From assembly GCA_028285495.1 (NCBI GenBank), contig JANQPB010000038.1:98161-162160 (forward strand): a stretch of 64,000 nucleotides of DNA, in the 5' to 3' direction. A model generated the notes under the pieces. It did no database searches. It had not been told where the DNA came from and saw only the letters and a program-made list of their open reading frames with translations. The DNA is from Acidimicrobiales bacterium. GTDB lineage: Bacteria > Actinomycetota > Acidimicrobiia > Acidimicrobiales > SZUA-35. The position numbers were made by a program, and so were the translations under genes. Below, piece by piece: positions 61,136 to 64,000 of the stretch. How positions within the stretch are numbered: the first letter of the stretch is position 1; every line of letters starts with the position of its first letter.

Positions 61136-62236
61136 ATGACCGATCGACCAACCGCCTCCACCGACACGCCGACCCCGGCGTCACCCACCACGCCGACGGT
61201 GATGTCGGCCATCGTCGGCGATCGCTACGGCGGCCCGGAGGTGCTCGAGCGCCGCGACGTCCCGGTGCCGAACCCATCGGCCACCGGCGTGCTGGTCGAG
61301 GTCGCCGCCACGTCGCTCAACGCCCTCGACTGGCACCTCATGACCGGCACCCCCTACCTCGTCCGTCTGATGAACGGCCTGCGTCGACCGAAGCGCACGA
61401 TCCACGGCGCCGACGTCGCCGGCACGGTCGTCGCCGTCGGTCGCGAGGTCACCCGCCACCGGGTCGGCGACCGGGTCTTCGGCGAGACCGGGGGCGGTGG
61501 GTGCTCGCCCTACCTCGCCACCTCGGAGGACGTCCTCGCCCGGATCCCCGACGGGGTCTCGTTCGACGACGCCGCGGCCACCGGCGTGGCCGGCCTCACC
61601 GCCATCCAGGGACTGGTCACCCACGGCGACGTCCAGCCGGGCGAGCACGTGCTCATCAACGGCGCCGCCGGCGGCGTCGGCACGTTCGCCGTCCAGATCG
61701 CCAAGGCGCTCGGCGCCACGGTGACCGCCGTGTGCAGCACCGGCAACGTGGCCATGGTGTCCGACCTCGGGGCCGACGAGGTCGTCGACTACCGCACCGC
61801 CGACTTCACCGACGGCGGTCGCCGCTTCGACGTGATGTTCGACGGCGTCGGGAGCCGCACACCGGCCGAGAACGTCTCGGTGCTCGCCCCCGGTTCCCGC
61901 TACGTCGCCGTCAGCGGCCCCAAGTCGAACCCGTGGCTCGATCCGATGCGCTATGTCGCCAGGATGGCCTGGGCGGCCAAGCGCAACGGCATCCGGTTCC
62001 ACCAGTTCACCGCCTCGCCGAACCACGACGACCTGGTCCGCCTCGGCGAGCTCCTGGCCGACGGCTCCGTTGTCCCGGCCATCGATCGGGTCATCACCCT
62101 CGACGGCGTGCCCGAGGCGATGGCCCAGATCGGGGGCGGCCACACGCCGGCCAAGATCGTCGTCCACCCCCGCTGGGTCGGCCCCGCATCGGCCGACGAC
62201 CCGGGGACCGCAGCCGGGGAGGCCGGGTCCCGATGA
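61136..62236 (+). CDS. NAD(P)-dependent alcohol dehydrogenase / quinone reductase-like MDR protein
   Basis: 366 residues from ATG 61136, with GGAGGAG upstream. MDR fold: YGGPEVLERRDVPVP start, the TSLNALDWHLMTG and IHGADVAGTVVAVG catalytic domain, VLINGAAGGVGTFAVQIAKALGA nucleotide motif, and GADEVVDYRTADF. No structural zinc cysteine cluster, so it is of the zinc-free quinone oxidoreductase type. The first ~22 residues are a Thr/Pro-rich extension that may not be present if a later ATG is used. Under control of the divergent TetR protein; probably a detoxifying NADPH reductase. Confidence 0.92.
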   Translation: MTDRPTASTDTPTPASPTTPTVMSAIVGDRYGGPEVLERRDVPVPNPSATGVLVEVAATSLNALDWHLMTGTPYLVRLMNGLRRPKRTIHGADVAGTVVAVGREVTRHRVGDRVFGETGGGGCSPYLATSEDVLARIPDGVSFDDAAATGVAGLTAIQGLVTHGDVQPGEHVLINGAAGGVGTFAVQIAKALGATVTAVCSTGNVAMVSDLGADEVVDYRTADFTDGGRRFDVMFDGVGSRTPAENVSVLAPGSRYVAVSGPKSNPWLDPMRYVARMAWAAKRNGIRFHQFTASPNHDDLVRLGELLADGSVVPAIDRVITLDGVPEAMAQIGGGHTPAKIVVHPRWVGPASADDPGTAAGEAGSR

Positions 62237-62298
62237 GACCGTGGGGCCCGACACCCCCGAGGAGGCGCCGGGCCCGGTCGGACGGTCGGCTGGCGGAG

Positions 62299-62329
62299 GC
62301 CGAGCCGGCGGGACCACCACCGGCTCGGC
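62299..62329. terminator. Hairpin between convergent genes
   Basis: GCCGAGCCGG (62299-62308) and CCGGCTCGGC (62320-62329) form a perfect 10-bp stem with an 11-nt loop, between the convergent stop codons at 62236 and 62344. Probably bidirectional, though without T tracts. Confidence 0.55.
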
Positions 62330-62343
62330 GATCGCCGGCTCGG

Positions 62344-63432
62344 CTAGAGCAGGTCGATGCCGATGTTGTCGATCATGGCGTAGCTCAGGAACTCGATCCT
62401 GACCTCGATGGCCGAGTCGACCAGGTTGCTCATGTTCCAGTAGCCCTCCCCGACGGTGACGCACTGCCAGGGCGAGCCGCCGCCGCCGTTCATCGCCACG
62501 ATCGGGCCGGGCGGGAGGTGGCAGACCTCGACCTCGCCGTCGACGACCTGCAGGGTCTCCATCCGGAACGGGAGGTACTCGGTGTCGGTGTGGCCCTCGT
62601 AGGCGAAGACCTTGGTCCGGTGGCCGGGCCAGTGGGGCGAGATGCCGCTGCGGGGCTCGGTGACCGGATCGATGTCGGTGACGCACGGGAGGAACGTCCA
62701 GTCGGCGAGGTCGTCGTCGGCCGGCATCGGCTCGGACTTGCGGCCCCAGTCGGTCATGTCGCCGCTGCACGGCCCGACCTTGGGGTCCTCGTAGCCGAGG
62801 TGGAGGTGCCAGTAGTCCAGGTACTCGACGGCGATGGCGGGATACGACGACCCGCCGGCGCACGACTGGTACCAGTGGTTGGTCATGAAGGTGTCCTCGG
62901 CCGCATTGGGGATCGTGTACTGGAGGACGAGGTCGTCGTCGAAGTCGACGAAGCAGTCGGCGTCGACCGAGGCGGCGGGGCCGGGACCGACGGTCAGGCC
63001 CTTCCCTGGCCGGGCCAGCCGCTCGACGGTGCGGTCGACCGTCCCGAACAGCCGCGGCGTCGCCGCGTGGTAGTCGAGGATGAAGCCGGTGTCCGGCGGG
63101 TCGATGGCGGCCAGCTCGCCGAGCGCCCGGTCGCCCTGCGGCGAGCGGGTTGAGCCGAGCGCCTGCGGCGGCTCGCCCGGCCCCTGCTCGGTCGTCAGAC
63201 GCTCGATCGTGTCGGCGTCGCCGTGTCCGGCGTTGGCGTCGGCCGGCGACGAGCCGATGGCCAGCGTCAGGCCGACTGCGGTGAGGGCCATGGCCAGGGC
63301 CACGGCGATGCGGGCACGGAGCTGGTAGCGGTCGATCCCGGTGGCGGCTGCCGCCTCGGCGACCGTCGGGTCGGCGAGGGTTCGGTCACGGGCGGTTGCG
63401 GTGGTCGCGATGGTTGCGGTCTCGGTCGTCAT
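62344..63432 (-). CDS. Secreted hypothetical protein
   Basis: 362 residues from ATG 63432, with GAGGAAG upstream. After ~40 polar residues there is a hydrophobic segment (RIAVALAMALTAVGLTLAIG) ending SSPADANA, probably a signal peptide with a long N-region. The mature part has many Trp, Tyr and Cys residues (CFVDFDDD, NHWYQSC, KVGPCSGDMTDWG, FLPCVTDIDP, EVCHLPPGP, WQCVTVGEG), suggesting disulfides and a beta-rich fold. The family is not recognised. A hairpin follows it. Confidence 0.75.
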   Translation of the reverse strand: MTTETATIATTATARDRTLADPTVAEAAAATGIDRYQLRARIAVALAMALTAVGLTLAIGSSPADANAGHGDADTIERLTTEQGPGEPPQALGSTRSPQGDRALGELAAIDPPDTGFILDYHAATPRLFGTVDRTVERLARPGKGLTVGPGPAASVDADCFVDFDDDLVLQYTIPNAAEDTFMTNHWYQSCAGGSSYPAIAVEYLDYWHLHLGYEDPKVGPCSGDMTDWGRKSEPMPADDDLADWTFLPCVTDIDPVTEPRSGISPHWPGHRTKVFAYEGHTDTEYLPFRMETLQVVDGEVEVCHLPPGPIVAMNGGGGSPWQCVTVGEGYWNMSNLVDSAIEVRIEFLSYAMIDNIGIDLL

Positions 63433-63600
63433 CTCGGGCTTCCTCGTGTGGCGGGCCGCCCCCTCCGGGCGGCTTCGAGTGTCCTGACCGGTGGGTCGGC
63501 CGTCCCTTACCGATTCGCCGGGGAATTTCTCCGCCGGTCGGCTTGCCGGCCGGACCGGGGGCGACCAGCCTTGGCCTCGATCGAGCAAAGGGGGACCGCC

Positions 63601-64000
63601 ATGAGCACCGCAGGGGTCGAGCGACCGCAGTTCGGGTTGGCCGAGGGCCTGCTCGGCGACACGATCGAGCAGGCCAAGCAGGCCGAGGAGCTCGGGTTCG
63701 ACTACCTGAGCACCGGTGAGCACCTGATGTTCCACGGCGCGGTGCCCAACGGGCTCATCTCGCTGGCCGCCGCCGCCGGCGCCACCTCGACCATCAAGCT
63801 GCTCAGCAGCATCACGCTCGTTCCGCTCTACCCGGCGGCGCTGCTGGCCAAGCTGGTCGCCACCCTCGACGTGGTCTCGGGCGGCCGGTTCAGCCTCGGG
63901 GTCGGGGTCGGCGGCGAGTTCCCCAAGGAGTTCGACGCCGTCGGCGTGCCGGTGACCGAGCGGGGGGCCAGGACGAACGAGGCCCTCGAGGTCATCGACC
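63601..64000 (+). CDS. LLM-class (luciferase-like) flavin/F420-dependent oxidoreductase, N-terminal part (3' truncated by window)
   Basis: 133 residues seen, then the window ends. FGLAEGLLGDTIEQAKQAEELGFDYLSTGEHLMF is the start of the luciferase-like TIM barrel. IKLLSSITLVPLYPAALLAKLVATLDVVSGGRFSLGVGVG is the family core. Actinobacterial members mostly use F420 or FMN. The start is ATG 63601 after AAAGGGGG. The cofactor and substrate cannot be settled from this half. Confidence 0.9.
   Translation, partial: MSTAGVERPQFGLAEGLLGDTIEQAKQAEELGFDYLSTGEHLMFHGAVPNGLISLAAAAGATSTIKLLSSITLVPLYPAALLAKLVATLDVVSGGRFSLGVGVGGEFPKEFDAVGVPVTERGARTNEALEVID

Overview
The window is about 64 kb of very GC-rich, densely packed actinobacterial chromosome. 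Actinobacterial markers are an XRE/DUF5753 regulator with DUF397 partners, a SARP-type regulator, a mycothiol-dependent isomerase family member, an F420-type luciferase-like oxidoreductase, and many start codons sitting 6-8 nt after a TAnnnT -10 box (probable leaderless mRNAs). My best guess is class Acidimicrobiia (Ilumatobacter/Iamia-like), at moderate confidence. I saw no rRNA, tRNA, CRISPR array, transposase or phage gene.

Layout. 1-5.5 kb: end of an HtrA-like protease, a membrane protein with pentapeptide repeats, an acyl-CoA dehydrogenase and an orphan NIT-type chemoreceptor. 5.6-7.1 kb: DUF397/XRE pair. 7.3-10.6 kb: small membrane proteins and a carotenoid oxygenase divergent from a TetR regulator across a palindromic operator. 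10.7-15.6 kb: branched-chain amino acid ABC transporter in which permease LivM and ATPase LivG are one polypeptide. 15.6-20.1 kb: amidase, amidohydrolase, PPOX-type flavoprotein, CoA-transferase. 20.1-24.9 kb: secreted 1594-residue protein with N-terminal RTX repeats and twelve SdrD_B repeats. 25.0-28.1 kb: SARP/MalT-like regulator cut by an in-frame TAG.

28.1-39.2 kb: phenylacetyl-CoA epoxidase genes in two blocks, paaBCDE (left) and paaX-paaA (right), each preceded by the same inverted TGATACA/TGTATCA operator. Between them lies a 6.2 kb cassette: a TPR-CHAT protease divergent from an exported subtilase, an ECF sigma factor, its small partner, a membrane protein with a duplicated Cys module, and a two-helix membrane protein. 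The TPR-CHAT plus sigma plus partner content resembles the protease output branch of type III-E CRISPR (Craspase) but no CRISPR is present. It is the most interesting system here.

39.3-45.6 kb: purE and purK; a coupled ATP-grasp/alpha-E/transglutaminase operon; an inverted-repeat-flanked repeat array; a methylguanine methyltransferase. 45.6-52.4 kb: a small leaderless membrane protein, a dehydrogenase-like protein, a FliA/WhiG-type sigma factor behind two sigma-28-like boxes, a mycothiol isomerase-like protein, an SH3-like lipoprotein, a degenerate receiver/HD protein, an acyltransferase, and ribosomal proteins L28 and L33. 52.4-58.4 kb: MoxR/DUF58/DUF4129 operon with a PH-domain protein. 58.5-64 kb: rhodanese, sarcosine-oxidase-like flavoenzyme, TetR regulator divergent from a quinone reductase-like enzyme across three operators, a secreted protein, and the start of a luciferase-like oxidoreductase that runs off the right edge.
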